This document shows positions 8,696 through 17,646 of a DNA stretch of 64,000 nt, piece by piece. Numbering within the stretch: position 1 is the first letter of the stretch; each line of letters starts with the position of its first letter. The notes beneath the pieces are model-generated. The model worked only from the letters and a program-made list of their open reading frames with translations, made no database searches and had not been told where the DNA came from. A program made the translations under genes and the position numbers. This stretch comes from Allochromatium palmeri (GTDB lineage: Bacteria; Pseudomonadota; Gammaproteobacteria; Chromatiales; Chromatiaceae), in contig NZ_WNKT01000013.1 of NCBI RefSeq assembly GCF_009720725.1, forward strand, positions 1 to 64,000. Reading direction: 5' to 3'.

Positions 8696-9457
8696 TCATC
8701 GGCGCTGACCCGATACGCGGAAGCGCGCCATCAAGGGCAGATGGTCGGACGCCAAGCGCGTCTGGCGGGTGCGAACCACCCAACTGGACTCCAGCTCGAG
8801 CGATCCGCCATACCAGATGCGGTCCAGCGCCAGCAAAGGCCAGAGCGCGGGCCAGGTAGCCCGCCGCCCGACCCGCTCGAGACGCGCGTCAAGAGGTTTC
8901 AAACGTCGGCTCGGGTACCATTCATTGAAGTCGCCGAGCAGAATCACTGGCGTCGTATCACCTGAACCCTGTCGGATCGCATCGAGACGTGCGGCGATGC
9001 GCGCGATTTGGACTCGCCGTTCCGCCACCCTAAGCCCAAGATGCGTCGCCAGACAATGCAGTGAGCGCCCAACAGGGCCATCGGACTCAGCGCGGCCTGG
9101 GTCGGTCAATCCGAGCCGGATCTCGATGAGACCACGCGGCTCGCGTCCGGGTCGGCTCAGATCCAGGCGCGCGCGCTGACGCACCGGCAACCGCGTCAGC
9201 AAGACATTGCCATAGTGGTGGGCGTCGGAGCGCATGGTCGGACCCAGGACGGGCGCATACCCCTGCTCGATGAGCCGGCTGAGCAAGATGATGGGAGCGG
9301 GTGCGTGCGGCGTCTCCACCTCCTGCAGCGCCACCAGATCGGCATCAAGCGACAGGATCACCTCGGCGATCCGCGGCGGATCCAGGCGCCCATCGCCTCC
9401 CAAGGCACGATGGATGTTGTAGGTGGCGACCCGGAGCACGGGTGGCGCAAGGCTCAT
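8696..9457 (-). CDS. Endonuclease/exonuclease/phosphatase family protein
   Basis: The 253-residue protein has the EEP fold signature: ATYNIHRALGGDGR (metal-site Asn), LVALQEVE (catalytic Glu), LATHLGL, ILLGDFNEW (Asp/Asn) and the terminal SDHLPLMA (Asp-His). It should be a metal-dependent phosphodiesterase acting on nucleic acid or a lipid head group. I chose ATG 9457, preceded by GAGGTG; a GTG at 9523 overlaps the stop of the upstream gene and would give a non-homologous N-terminus. It follows the PLD-VTT gene by 58 bases in the same direction. That pairing and the phosphodiester chemistry of both proteins suggest a common pathway, perhaps phospholipid turnover (inference). Confidence 0.85.
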   Translation of the reverse strand: MSLAPPVLRVATYNIHRALGGDGRLDPPRIAEVILSLDADLVALQEVETPHAPAPIILLSRLIEQGYAPVLGPTMRSDAHHYGNVLLTRLPVRQRARLDLSRPGREPRGLIEIRLGLTDPGRAESDGPVGRSLHCLATHLGLRVAERRVQIARIAARLDAIRQGSGDTTPVILLGDFNEWYPSRRLKPLDARLERVGRRATWPALWPLLALDRIWYGGSLELESSWVVRTRQTRLASDHLPLMARFRVSGQRR

Positions 9458-9515
9458 CGCCGAGCACCTCGCGCGGCGGTCTGTCCCATCGCCGTCGACG
9501 GCGCTTGCCGATCGC

Positions 9516-11762
9516 TCAAGCACCCTGCTCCCGCCGCAGCATCCGCCGGCCCAGCCAGGCCAGACCGATGAGCGCGAGCAAACCGACCAGCACCAGCGCC
9601 AGCGAGCGCAGACTGGCCTGACCGAGCAGGGCGACCAGTCCCTCGGCGAACACCGCCATGGCCAGGATGGCCGGCGTCATGCCCAGGAAGGTACCGATCA
9701 GAAAGTCCCGCAGTCGCACATGGGACGCACCGGCAATGAGGTTCAGCACCGCGAAGGGCGCGACCGGCACGATACGGACCGTCATCACCGTCAGGATGCC
9801 CCGGTGGGCCAGGCGCCGGCTCAGTCGCTCCAGGGCGCCGCCCGCCATCCGCTCGAGGCTGTCGCGCGCGGTGTAGGCACCGATCCCATAACCGCCCAGC
9901 GCCGACAGCAGGGATCCGGCCATCGCCACCAAGGCGCCGGTGAAGGGCGCGAAGATCAGCGACGCCACCAGGATCAGAAAGGTCACCGGCACCCCCGCCA
10001 CGGCGGCTAGGCTGAAGCCGGCCACGGCCAACGGCGGACCCCAGAGGCTGCGCCCCAGACCGCGCGCCGCCTCGGCGAGCAGATGCGGATCCATCCAGGC
10101 GCCGAGCGGTGTCCAACGCCAGGCCGCCGCCAGCGCCAGGAAGAGCAGCAGCAGACCGCCGCCGATCAGCAGTCGACGCCGCAGATGCGGCGTATTCTCC
10201 TGGCCGACGACGATGTCCGCGACCCGCTCCGGGGCCAAGGGCCGGTCAGGATCGATCAGACGCGCATCTGGCAGTTGTCGATCCCATTCCGGGTCCACTC
10301 GCCCGTCCAGTTCGACCAGTCGGGGTCTTCGGTGGCGCTGGACCGACCCGGCAGGCGGCTCCGGCCCGTTCGCGTCAGCGGCGCGTAGTTGCTCAATGGC
10401 CTCGGTGACCCCGCCACCCGTTTGCGCCGCACGCTGCTCGGCGCGGGCGACGACATCCGGTTCCAGAGAGAGGAAATTGGCGATCAAGCGGTGCCGAAAC
10501 CCGGCGATCGTCGCCCGCGCCTGCGTGCTGTCGGCCACGATGCACAGATCGCACTCGCTATCGAGGCCCATGGAGCGGTTGCTCAGGTTCGATGAGCCGA
10601 CGCGAAGCACGCGATCATCGGCGATCATCAGCTTGGAGTGGACCATCATGCAGTCATCGCCGAGTCCAGGCACCTCCGGATAGTAGACCCGTAGACGTCC
10701 GTGATGGTCGACATCGCGCAAACGCGCCAGGATCCGGGCGCGCAGGATGTCCATGGTGTGCTGCTCCAACCAGTGACCCGTCTGGCGCGGTAGGATGATG
10801 ACAACCCGAGGCCCGCGTGGTTGCGCGAGTGAACGGCACAGGGCGTCGGCGATGGTCCGCGCGGTCAGGTATTGATTCTGGACGTAGAGCAATTCCCGGG
10901 CGCTCGCGATCATGTCCAGATAGAGCCGCTCGGACTCGCGCACCTCCGCGTGGCCGGCGTATTCGGGCAGGGTGCGCGCGATGCCGATGGGCTGGTCGCG
11001 CAGCATGGGGGTGATCCCGCGGGGCCAGGGATCGGGATCCGCGCGGCGAGCGTCCGGCACGTCGCGCAGGGCATCGGACAGCCGACCGCCGGCGCGCTGC
11101 CAGCGCTCCCGAAAAAGCGCCAGCAGCGCCAACGCCGCCTCGCCGTCGACGAGCATTTGAACGTCGTGATACGGCGGATAGGGATCGCCGTCCGGATCGC
11201 GCCGACGTGGATCGTCGGCAACGTGGGCGCTGGTGTCCCAGCGCCATTGACTGAGATCGAAGCCGCCGCACCAGGCGATCCGCCCATCGATCAGGACCAG
11301 CTTCTGGTGTTGACTCGCCAAGGCCGGATGAGCGTTGTCCATGATCAGATGCAGGCGCGGATGGTCCGGCCATGGACCATCGCCGAGTATGGCCGACTCG
11401 CGCTCCAGTGCGTAGATGGGCGCATGCGCCCAGAGCAGCAGCGACACCGAAAGGTCTGGATGACGTTCCAACAAGGCGATCAGGAGCGCGCCGAGCGCCG
11501 TCGGCAAGGCGTCGTCGCCGACCGTCTCCTCGGCGTCGCCGCGCACCAGCTCGACACGGCTATGGAGATCCCAGGCGGAGATGGCGATGCAGCGGCGCGC
11601 GCCGATCAGGCTGCGACGCAGCGCGGCGAAATAGCCCTCGCCGTCCACGCATGCCGCCACCCGGTTGGCGTGCGCGACGCGCCAGCAGTTCCGGCCGGGT
11701 TCGAGTGCGAATGTGGGCCGCCGATCGCGGTCGCTTGGGGTAGCGGGTAACACGTCTTCCAT
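9516..11762 (-). CDS. Phospholipase D-like protein fused to VTT membrane domain
   Basis: The 748-residue protein has two HKD half-sites, HQKLVLID and HSKLMIAD (with the downstream GSSNLSNRS block), the hallmark of PLD-superfamily phosphatidyl-transfer or hydrolysis. A linker leads to a C-terminal membrane region with several helices and a VTT/TVP38 (DedA-like) pattern including GVPVTFLILVASLIFAPFTGA and IVPVAPFAVLNLIAGAS. DedA/VTT proteins are lipid transporters or scramblases, so the fusion probably couples head-group chemistry to lipid movement in the inner membrane. I chose ATG 11762 (MEDVLPATPSD); an in-frame extension to 12392 runs antisense into mgtE and lacks homology. The EEP gene follows directly. 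Confidence 0.87.
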   Translation of the reverse strand: MEDVLPATPSDRDRRPTFALEPGRNCWRVAHANRVAACVDGEGYFAALRRSLIGARRCIAISAWDLHSRVELVRGDAEETVGDDALPTALGALLIALLERHPDLSVSLLLWAHAPIYALERESAILGDGPWPDHPRLHLIMDNAHPALASQHQKLVLIDGRIAWCGGFDLSQWRWDTSAHVADDPRRRDPDGDPYPPYHDVQMLVDGEAALALLALFRERWQRAGGRLSDALRDVPDARRADPDPWPRGITPMLRDQPIGIARTLPEYAGHAEVRESERLYLDMIASARELLYVQNQYLTARTIADALCRSLAQPRGPRVVIILPRQTGHWLEQHTMDILRARILARLRDVDHHGRLRVYYPEVPGLGDDCMMVHSKLMIADDRVLRVGSSNLSNRSMGLDSECDLCIVADSTQARATIAGFRHRLIANFLSLEPDVVARAEQRAAQTGGGVTEAIEQLRAADANGPEPPAGSVQRHRRPRLVELDGRVDPEWDRQLPDARLIDPDRPLAPERVADIVVGQENTPHLRRRLLIGGGLLLLFLALAAAWRWTPLGAWMDPHLLAEAARGLGRSLWGPPLAVAGFSLAAVAGVPVTFLILVASLIFAPFTGALVAMAGSLLSALGGYGIGAYTARDSLERMAGGALERLSRRLAHRGILTVMTVRIVPVAPFAVLNLIAGASHVRLRDFLIGTFLGMTPAILAMAVFAEGLVALLGQASLRSLALVLVGLLALIGLAWLGRRMLRREQGA

Positions 11763-12170
11763 CGATTGCTCCAGCGAATGCCGCGATCGCGTCGGCTCGC
11801 GCTTGGTTTGAACGGTCGGTCCGCCGCAGTCAGCACCTGGCATGCCTAGCCCATAGGGATTCTCAGACTGAATTGCAAACAAAGCGCCAGACGTCAGCCC
11901 TTGAGCGAAAAAGGCGGGTCGACCTGTCTCAAGACGCGCCTGACAATCGTCCATGCGGGGCATTCGCACCAGGCCCGCCCCGATATGGGTGCATTTCAAC
12001 CGATTGAAGCGCGGCACGGAGCGACTGACGGAGCCCGAGCCTGTGTCGTCTCGGGCACGAACTTCGCTTGAGAGGCGCCATCTGTCATCGCTACCATGGT
12101 GTTCGAGCGCTAAGCGTGCTCGATTCGTAGTCGGCGCGCCGTCAATCGACAACTCAATCGGACGATACCT
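11763..12170. promoter_or_regulatory. Divergent intergenic region, PLD-VTT gene and mgtE
   Basis: About 400 bases separate two divergently read genes, so promoters for both should lie here. No strong sigma-70 boxes stand out. A reverse-strand copy of a window-wide motif (TTGAAATGCACC, about 11990-12005) is present. I see no convincing Mg2+ riboswitch (M-box), though I cannot fold the sequence. Confidence 0.3.
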
Positions 12171-13838
12171 TTGAAACCAGACCCACAGCCGGATCCAGGC
12201 GACCTCATCGCCACCGAGATCGACCGTCTGCGCGAGATGCTCGCGCACGACCAGGGTCAGCGGGCACGCCGCCTGCTCAAGAAGATGCATCCGGCGAAGA
12301 TCGCCAGCCTGCTTGAGACACTCACGCCGCCGCAGCGGGTAGCCGCCTGGCACCAGATCGATGCGCGCACGGAGACCAAGGTGCTCGCACATCTGTCCAG
12401 CGCGCTACGGGCACGGCTGGCCCGCGACCTCGAGGCCGACACGGCCATGGAGTCACCCCATTCCGACGCCGGCGCGGACGGTGCCGACACCCCGATGGCG
12501 GATGAGCCGGAGACCCAGTTGCGTCTGGTCCTGGAGGCACTGGAGCTGGGCAAGCTCAAGCGCATCGCGCGCCTGTTCCGCAAGTTGCATCCGGCGCGCA
12601 TCGCCGGACTGCTGGAATCGCTGCCGGCGACCGAGCGCGGGGCCGCCTGGGACATGATCGAGACCGAGCGCACTGCCAAGGTTCTGCGCCATCTGCACGA
12701 GGAGGTCCGGCGACGTCTGGCCGCCGAGATGGACCTGGAGCATCTGGTCGAGGCGGCACGCGGACTCGAGCCCGATGACCTGGTCGATCTCATCCAGGAT
12801 TTGCCGGCGGCCACCGGGCGCCAGATCCTGGAGGCCATGGACCGGCGCGAGCGCGAGCGGCTACGCTCGATGCTGTCCTATCCCGAGGACAGCGCCGGCG
12901 GCCTCATGAACATGGACCAGATCGCGGTGCGCGCCAACATCAAGATCGGCACCCTGCTGCGCTATCTGCGGCTGCGCGAAGACCTGCCACCGAACACCGA
13001 CAAGCTCTTTGTCGTCGACCGCCAAGGCCAGTATCAGGGCATCTTGCGCACGCGCCGCGTGCTGACCGCGCGCCCTGAGACGCGGGTCTCGGAGCTGATG
13101 GAGACCGACTTCGAGCCGGTGCCGGCGGACCAGGCGAGCGACGCGGTGGCGCGGCGCTTCGAGGAGGAGGATCTCAGCTCGGCCCCGGTCGTGGACACGG
13201 ACGGCCGCCTGCTCGGGCGCATCACCATCGACGACGTGGTCGACGTCATCCGCGAGCAGTCCGCGCACGCGATGATGGGCATGGCCGGTCTGGACGAGGA
13301 GACCGACATGTTCGCCCCGGTGCTGGCCAGCAGCCGGCGGCGCGCGGTCTGGCTCGGCATCAATCTGATCACCGCCTTCCTGGCGGCCTGGGTCATCGGT
13401 CTGTTCGAGGGCACCCTGCAACAGGTGGTGGCGCTCGCGGTGCTGATGCCGATCGTCGCCAGCATGGGTGGCATCGCCGGCAGCCAGACGCTCACGCTGG
13501 TCATCCGCGGGCTGGCGATGGGCCAGCTCGCCGGGGGCAACACCCGCCTGCTGCTGTTGAAGGAGGCCGGGATCGGACTGCTGAACGGCCTGCTCTGGGC
13601 GCTGGTGGTGGCGGCCCTGGCCATCGTCTGGTTCGGCAACTGGACCATCGGCGCCATCATTGCTGTGGCCATTCTCCTCAACCTGATCTGCGCGGCGGTC
13701 GCCGGGGTCGCCATTCCGCTGCTCATGCGCCGCCTCGGCATCGACCCCGCCCTGGCCGGCAGCGTGGTGCTGACGACAGTGACCGACATCGTCGGCTTCT
13801 TCGCCTTCCTGGGACTCGCGACACTCATTCTGCTCTAG
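12171..13838 (+). CDS. mgtE: Magnesium transporter MgtE with duplicated N-domain segment
   Basis: The 555-residue protein is an MgtE Mg2+ channel, about 100 residues longer than usual (about 450). The extra length is an internal duplication: RRLLKKMHPAKIASLLETL followed by TETKVLAHL (about 33-80) and ARLFRKLHPARIAGLLESL followed by TAKVLRHL (about 130-180). The CBS pair (about 285-400) follows, with MLSYPEDSAGGLMN before it. Five C-terminal helices include the pore block PIVASMGGIAGSQTLTL. Cytosolic N and CBS domains gate the channel by sensing Mg2+. The start is TTG 12171 with only a weak GGACG upstream; the first in-frame ATG (codon 39) would cut into the first repeat. Confidence 0.9.
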   Translation: MKPDPQPDPGDLIATEIDRLREMLAHDQGQRARRLLKKMHPAKIASLLETLTPPQRVAAWHQIDARTETKVLAHLSSALRARLARDLEADTAMESPHSDAGADGADTPMADEPETQLRLVLEALELGKLKRIARLFRKLHPARIAGLLESLPATERGAAWDMIETERTAKVLRHLHEEVRRRLAAEMDLEHLVEAARGLEPDDLVDLIQDLPAATGRQILEAMDRRERERLRSMLSYPEDSAGGLMNMDQIAVRANIKIGTLLRYLRLREDLPPNTDKLFVVDRQGQYQGILRTRRVLTARPETRVSELMETDFEPVPADQASDAVARRFEEEDLSSAPVVDTDGRLLGRITIDDVVDVIREQSAHAMMGMAGLDEETDMFAPVLASSRRRAVWLGINLITAFLAAWVIGLFEGTLQQVVALAVLMPIVASMGGIAGSQTLTLVIRGLAMGQLAGGNTRLLLLKEAGIGLLNGLLWALVVAALAIVWFGNWTIGAIIAVAILLNLICAAVAGVAIPLLMRRLGIDPALAGSVVLTTVTDIVGFFAFLGLATLILL

Positions 13839-14117
13839 CCGAGGGAGCGCGTTCGCCGCTCGCGACCGTGCAGAGCCCGTCGACAGCGGGGCATTTGAGC
13901 CCCTCATCGGTCGCTATCCCCCAACCATGCACGCCAAGCCCCTGCGGATCGATCTGCTACGCCCGCGGGCGCTTGAGCGCGGCGCGATTGGCATTGGGCT
14001 TGCTGAAAACCCCTTCGAGATGACGCGCATCGAGGCGCTGCACCCATCTCGTGGGCTAACCGCCCATTCCATCGAAATCTCGCTATTCCTGACCACCTCC
14101 ACCATGAGGAATGCCGC
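13839..14117. other. Intergenic region after mgtE
   Basis: No recognised gene. It holds a reverse-strand copy of the short motif GGCTCAAATGCCCC (about 13880-13898). An open frame 13927-14121 exists, but no family signal or ribosome site supports it. Confidence 0.3.
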
Positions 14118-14600
14118 ATGAAACCGATGACTCCCATGAACGTCACACTCTTCCTCGCGCTGTTCACGCTGAGCGCGATGAGCCAAGCCGAAATGGCCAA
14201 TGATGCAGCGGCGAGCGACACCCAGCCCCCCTCGGTCGAGGCGATCGAGCAGGACACTCAAGACCTGCTCGAATCGCTCAAGGCCTACGGCGCCGATCAG
14301 CGTCAAGAGGCGGTCGAAGCCACCAAGACGGCGCTCGACGCCGCCGACAAACGCATCGATACGCTCCAGACTCGCCTCGACGACAACTGGGACAGCATGA
14401 GCGAGGCCGCCCGCGAGAAGGCACAGGCCAGCATGAAGGCTCTGCGCGAGCGACGCACCCAGGTCGCCGAGTGGTACGGCAGCATGAAGAGCAGCTCCGA
14501 AAGCGCCTGGGACGAGATCAAGGAAGGCTTCGCGCAAGCCTATCAGGCACTGGATGAGGCTTGGGACGACACAGTTCAGGCCTTCGATTCCGAGCACTAG
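14118..14600 (+). CDS. Exported helical (coiled-coil) protein of unknown function
   Basis: The 160-residue product has a hydrophobic signal peptide (about residues 8-24, cleavage likely after SQA or nearby) and then is almost wholly helical, Glu/Ala/Asp/Lys-rich and coiled-coil like (QRQEAVEATKTALDAADKRIDTL). The C-terminal block SAWDEIKEGFAQAYQALDEAW resembles the tail of the 95-residue protein at 34378 (DAWQDIRDGANQAADAL), so the two probably share a fold. It is likely periplasmic. It precedes a DUF1328 membrane peptide and an entericidin-like lipoprotein, a set commonly seen in envelope-stress contexts. Function unknown. Confidence 0.7.
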   Translation: MKPMTPMNVTLFLALFTLSAMSQAEMANDAAASDTQPPSVEAIEQDTQDLLESLKAYGADQRQEAVEATKTALDAADKRIDTLQTRLDDNWDSMSEAAREKAQASMKALRERRTQVAEWYGSMKSSSESAWDEIKEGFAQAYQALDEAWDDTVQAFDSEH

Positions 14601-14711
14601 CCCCGAGTCAGCGGTGCGCCCGAAAGCACGCCAGGATCGGTGTCATCCGAAGACGGCTGCGACAGCCGTCCAACCACGTCTGAAATCAAACTCGATCCGA
14701 GGAGAAACATC

Positions 14712-14879
14712 ATGATGCATTGGGCTCTCATCTTTCTTATCGTCGGCATCATCGCCGGGGCACTCGGCGCCTCGGGGGTTGCCAGTGTCGCGACCCAGAT
14801 CGCGTGGATCCTCTTCGTGGTCAGTCTCGTACTTGCCGTGATCTTCTTCATTCGCGGACGCGGTCCGCGGGTTCTCTAG
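14712..14879 (+). CDS. DUF1328 small membrane protein (YtjA-like)
   Basis: A 55-residue hydrophobic protein with two membrane helices: MMHWALIFLIVGIIAGALGASG and a segment through AWILFVVSLVLAVIFFI, ending in a basic RGRGPRVL tail. This is the UPF0391/DUF1328 family, which is widespread in proteobacteria and often stress induced but functionally undefined. A good AGGAG precedes ATG 14712 by seven bases. It lies between an exported coiled-coil protein and an entericidin-like lipoprotein. Confidence 0.85.
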   Translation: MMHWALIFLIVGIIAGALGASGVASVATQIAWILFVVSLVLAVIFFIRGRGPRVL

Positions 14880-14985
14880 AGCACAGCTTTGTCCGCGATC
14901 TCCGGCTGGCTTCTTGGAGTTGGCCGGGAGACCGATCCCAAAGCCGCGACGACACACAGATATCCGTTCGTGGAGGAAAGACGTC

Positions 14986-15144
14986 ATGAGGCATTCCATC
15001 ACCCAATCGATCTGGCAGCTCTTGCTGCTGTTTGCGCTGATGAGCGTGCTGGCCGGCTGTAACACCATGGCCGGCGTTGGCGAAGACCTCGAGGCCGCCG
15101 GCGATGGTATCGAGAAGTCCGCGAAACGCGAGAAGGACTATTGA
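14986..15144 (+). CDS. Entericidin-like small lipoprotein
   Basis: The 52-residue precursor has a hydrophobic leader ending in a lipobox, LAGC at about residue 25, and a short mature part NTMAGVGEDLEAAGDGIEKSAKRE. This matches the entericidin A/B family (EcnA/EcnB), tiny membrane lipoproteins linked to stress and toxin/antidote-like behaviour in enterics. ATG 14986 is preceded by GGAGG. Only one copy is present, so an EcnA/EcnB pair is not evident. Confidence 0.85.
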   Translation: MRHSITQSIWQLLLLFALMSVLAGCNTMAGVGEDLEAAGDGIEKSAKREKDY

Positions 15145-15178
15145 GATCCTGACCCAGACCGCCGGAGGCGATCGGGCC

Positions 15179-15670
15179 TCAGGGAAACGGCGGGATACCG
15201 GTGGGATCCGATCCCAGCACCGCGACCTCGGGATGGCGCGCTTTGATCCGGTCTTGGATCGCTCCGATGGCGGCGTGATCGCCAGCAAGAACGAGCAGCA
15301 ACTCGCCACGACGCAAGGCGCTGAACTGCGGCGCGATGTCGCGATTGGCGATTCTGGCTCGCAGCGCGGCGAAGACACCGCCGACGCCCGCCCCAAGGAC
15401 GAGCACCGATACAGCGAATAGGACGTCGCCTATCAACCACAACGCGGCCGTGATGGGACTAGCGAACAGGGCGCCAAGGATGCCGCCTTCGACCAGTGCC
15501 CGCCCCCAAGTCCGGTGGATGATCAGTGTCACTGGCAGATCGGCCCCTTGCGGCCTGCCCGCGGCATGGACGCAGACCCGCGCCGGCTCGATTCCCTCAC
15601 TCAAGAGTTCGTCGATGAGCTGGCGGACCTTCCCGAACGTCCGCGCCTTCAGATAGATGTTCGTCGTCAT
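15179..15670 (-). CDS. Membrane protein with central two-helix segment
   Basis: The 163-residue protein begins MTTNIYLKARTFGKVRQLIDELLSEGIEP, an alpha/beta N-terminal half that could bind a ligand or protein. It continues with a central glycine-rich hydrophobic hairpin (about 58-102: GGILGALFASPITAALWLIG, then VLVLGAGVGGVFAAL). A soluble C-terminal half follows, ending GSDPTGIPPFP. The layout resembles DUF1269-like or YflT/GsiB-type stress membrane proteins, but I cannot name the family. It is convergent with the entericidin-like gene, 34 bases away. Confidence 0.6.
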   Translation of the reverse strand: MTTNIYLKARTFGKVRQLIDELLSEGIEPARVCVHAAGRPQGADLPVTLIIHRTWGRALVEGGILGALFASPITAALWLIGDVLFAVSVLVLGAGVGGVFAALRARIANRDIAPQFSALRRGELLLVLAGDHAAIGAIQDRIKARHPEVAVLGSDPTGIPPFP

Positions 15671-16193
15671 GGTGTTCTCCTTTATGTGGATGCGGGATTC
15701 CGGTCAGATCGCGTCTGCGCATCGTGCCGCACGCCTACTGTCGGATGACATCCCCAGTCCGAGCCAGGATCGACTCCAGACGGCGCACGAACCGCGATGT
15801 AAAGCGCTCCCCAGAGCCACCTCAAACCAAGGCACACCACATGCCAACCAAGCCGACCCAGAGACCTGTCGGCAAGATCGCCGCACGACAACGGTAACGG
15901 GGGCTTTGCACCGCCGACTGTGGTTTTACACCAACGCTTTGCAGAGGCCCTGGGAGGATCACGACCCGTATCGGCGGACACCGCGGTCAGGCGCCTCCTG
16001 TGGGCGCGCTGCCGCAAGTCCAGTGTCGTCGGCATCGCCCACCAACGGCTGGCGCACGTCTTGCTTATACCCAAGAGATTCAGTGCCACGCGCACCGGAT
16101 CGCCGCGACTGGCGCCGACCGAACCACCAAGTGAACACGCCGCTCGCACAGCGTCGTCGTGAACCCTCGACCAACGACCCTGGAGACCACCTC
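15671..16193. other. Intergenic region before sodB
   Basis: No protein family is recognised in the several overlapping open frames. The region includes the sodB promoter and TGGAGACC ahead of its ATG. GCTTTGCACCGCC and AACGCTTTGCAGAGG lie about 30 bases apart near 15903-15945 and may be a degenerate repeat. Confidence 0.3.
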
Positions 16194-16793
16194 ATGACAC
16201 ATCGCCTACCCGATCTACCCTACCCCGCGGACGCCCTCGAGCCACGCATGTCCAGCGAAACCCTGTCGCTGCATCACGGCAAGCACCACGCCACCTATGT
16301 GGAAAAGCTCAATGCCCTGATCGAAGGAGCGGCGTTCGGCGACGCGACCCTGTCCGACATCGTGGCCCAGGCCCACGGGGGCATCTTCAACAACGCGGCT
16401 CAGGCTTGGAATCATGCCTTTTTCTGGAATTGCCTTCGCCCGGACGGCGGAGGTGATCCGCGAGGCGATCTGGCGGCCGCGATCGACCGGGACTTTGGCA
16501 GCACCGAGGCCTTGCGTCAGGAATTCTCGAGTCAGCTGATGACGCTGTTCGGCTCCGGTTGGGTCTGGCTCGCTAAAGACAGCGATGGCAAGCTCAGCGT
16601 CGAATCCTGCGGCAACGCGGGCAACCCGATCACCGATGGCAAGTTGCCGATCCTGACCTGCGACATCTGGGAGCATGCCTACTATGTCGACTACCGCAAC
16701 CAGAAAAAGGACTACATCGATGCCTTCTGGCATCTCGTGAACTGGGACTTCGCCGCCGAGAACTTCGACCGTGACGCACCCTTCGAGCCTTGA
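16194..16793 (+). CDS. sodB: Superoxide dismutase, Fe type
   Basis: The 199-residue enzyme dismutates superoxide to O2 and H2O2 in the cytoplasm. Metal ligands are visible as His27 (LHHGKHHATYV), His74 (AWNHAFFWNC), Asp157 and His161 (CDIWEHAYYVDYRN). The AQAWNHAFFW block with a Gln at 70 and LFGSGWVWL favours the iron type. An in-frame extension upstream to 15657 has no SOD homology; ATG 16194 gives the canonical MTHRLPDLPYP start. Its location near encapsulated ferritin and envelope-stress genes suits an oxidative-stress neighbourhood. Confidence 0.95.
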   Translation: MTHRLPDLPYPADALEPRMSSETLSLHHGKHHATYVEKLNALIEGAAFGDATLSDIVAQAHGGIFNNAAQAWNHAFFWNCLRPDGGGDPRGDLAAAIDRDFGSTEALRQEFSSQLMTLFGSGWVWLAKDSDGKLSVESCGNAGNPITDGKLPILTCDIWEHAYYVDYRNQKKDYIDAFWHLVNWDFAAENFDRDAPFEP

Positions 16794-16997
16794 ACGAGAC
16801 TCATGGACAAGGGCTACGACAAGGACGTCATGGCACTGGCCCTGTGACTGCTCGAACAACCCGGTTACAGCGTCGCTGGGCGCTTCCAATGTCAGCGCTG
16901 GCTGGCCGATGTCAATGGCCATCACTCCTCCCCGTCTCAACCGGCACCGACCGAATGCCGGCGTCCTATCTCACAACCGACAGAAGAGTTGCATGCG

Positions 16998-17390
16998 ATG
17001 TACGGATTTTCCACAACACTGAAGATTCCCTTCGACGAGGTCGTCGCTCGCGTCACCGCTGCCCTGAAGGACGAGGGCTTCGGTGTCCTGAGCGATATCG
17101 ACGTACAGGCCACGCTGAAGGCCAAGCTGGGGGTCGAGAAGCGGCCCTACCGCATCCTCGGCGCCTGCAATCCGCCGTTGGCCAATCGGGCCCTGGAGGT
17201 GGAACCCGATATCGGGTTGCTGCTGCCCTGCAATGTGGTCGTGCGCGAAGAGGTCGACGGCGCGATCGTCGTCGCCTTCATGGACCCTGAGTCAGTCCTG
17301 CAACTGGTGGACAAATCTGAGGTGGCCGAGATCGCCTCGGAGGTCAAGGAGCGGATGGAACGGATCCGCGACGCCCTTGCGGCGGCTTGA
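16998..17390 (+). CDS. DUF302 family protein
   Basis: The 130-residue protein shows the DUF302 pattern: [50 protein letters not shown] and [10 protein letters not shown]. Family members are small alpha/beta proteins often found near sulfur, metal or stress genes, and are sometimes secreted or fused to other domains; their biochemical role is unsettled. The conserved cysteines of GACNPP and LLPCNV (about 55 and 76) could bind a ligand or metal (inference). I chose ATG 16998; a TTG at 16989 would add three residues. Confidence 0.85.
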   Translation: MYGFSTTLKIPFDEVVARVTAALKDEGFGVLSDIDVQATLKAKLGVEKRPYRILGACNPPLANRALEVEPDIGLLLPCNVVVREEVDGAIVVAFMDPESVLQLVDKSEVAEIASEVKERMERIRDALAAA

Positions 17391-17646
17391 GGTGATTTGA
17401 CCCACTAGCCCCAACCGCCCGCCCTGCGAAGGAGTGCGCGCGAGGGGCCGGGCGACTAGACCGATTGCCCAAGCCAGACTGCGACCACCAGGTGACGACA
17501 TGGCAATTCTCCTGTAGAGCGAAAGGTCGAGCCGGTGTTCGAGGCCTTCGGACTCCGGGAGAGCGCGAACAAAATCGGCACAGATTTCGCCTTTTATCTA
17601 TCACCGATACCACCCTGGAAGAAGCGGCTCTGTCTTTCGGCTGCTC
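17391..17646. other. Intergenic region before the RND operon
   Basis: No gene is recognised. It should carry the promoter of the adaptor/pump operon. No strong operator palindrome was found by eye and no regulator gene is adjacent. Confidence 0.3.

Noticed and set aside
11763-12392. N-terminal extension of the PLD-VTT protein
   Set aside because: The added ~210 residues run antisense into mgtE, have no PLD homology, and a good ATG at 11762 starts the conserved part.
15682-16162. Overlapping frames upstream of sodB
   Set aside because: Composition looks non-coding and no homology is recognised on either strand.
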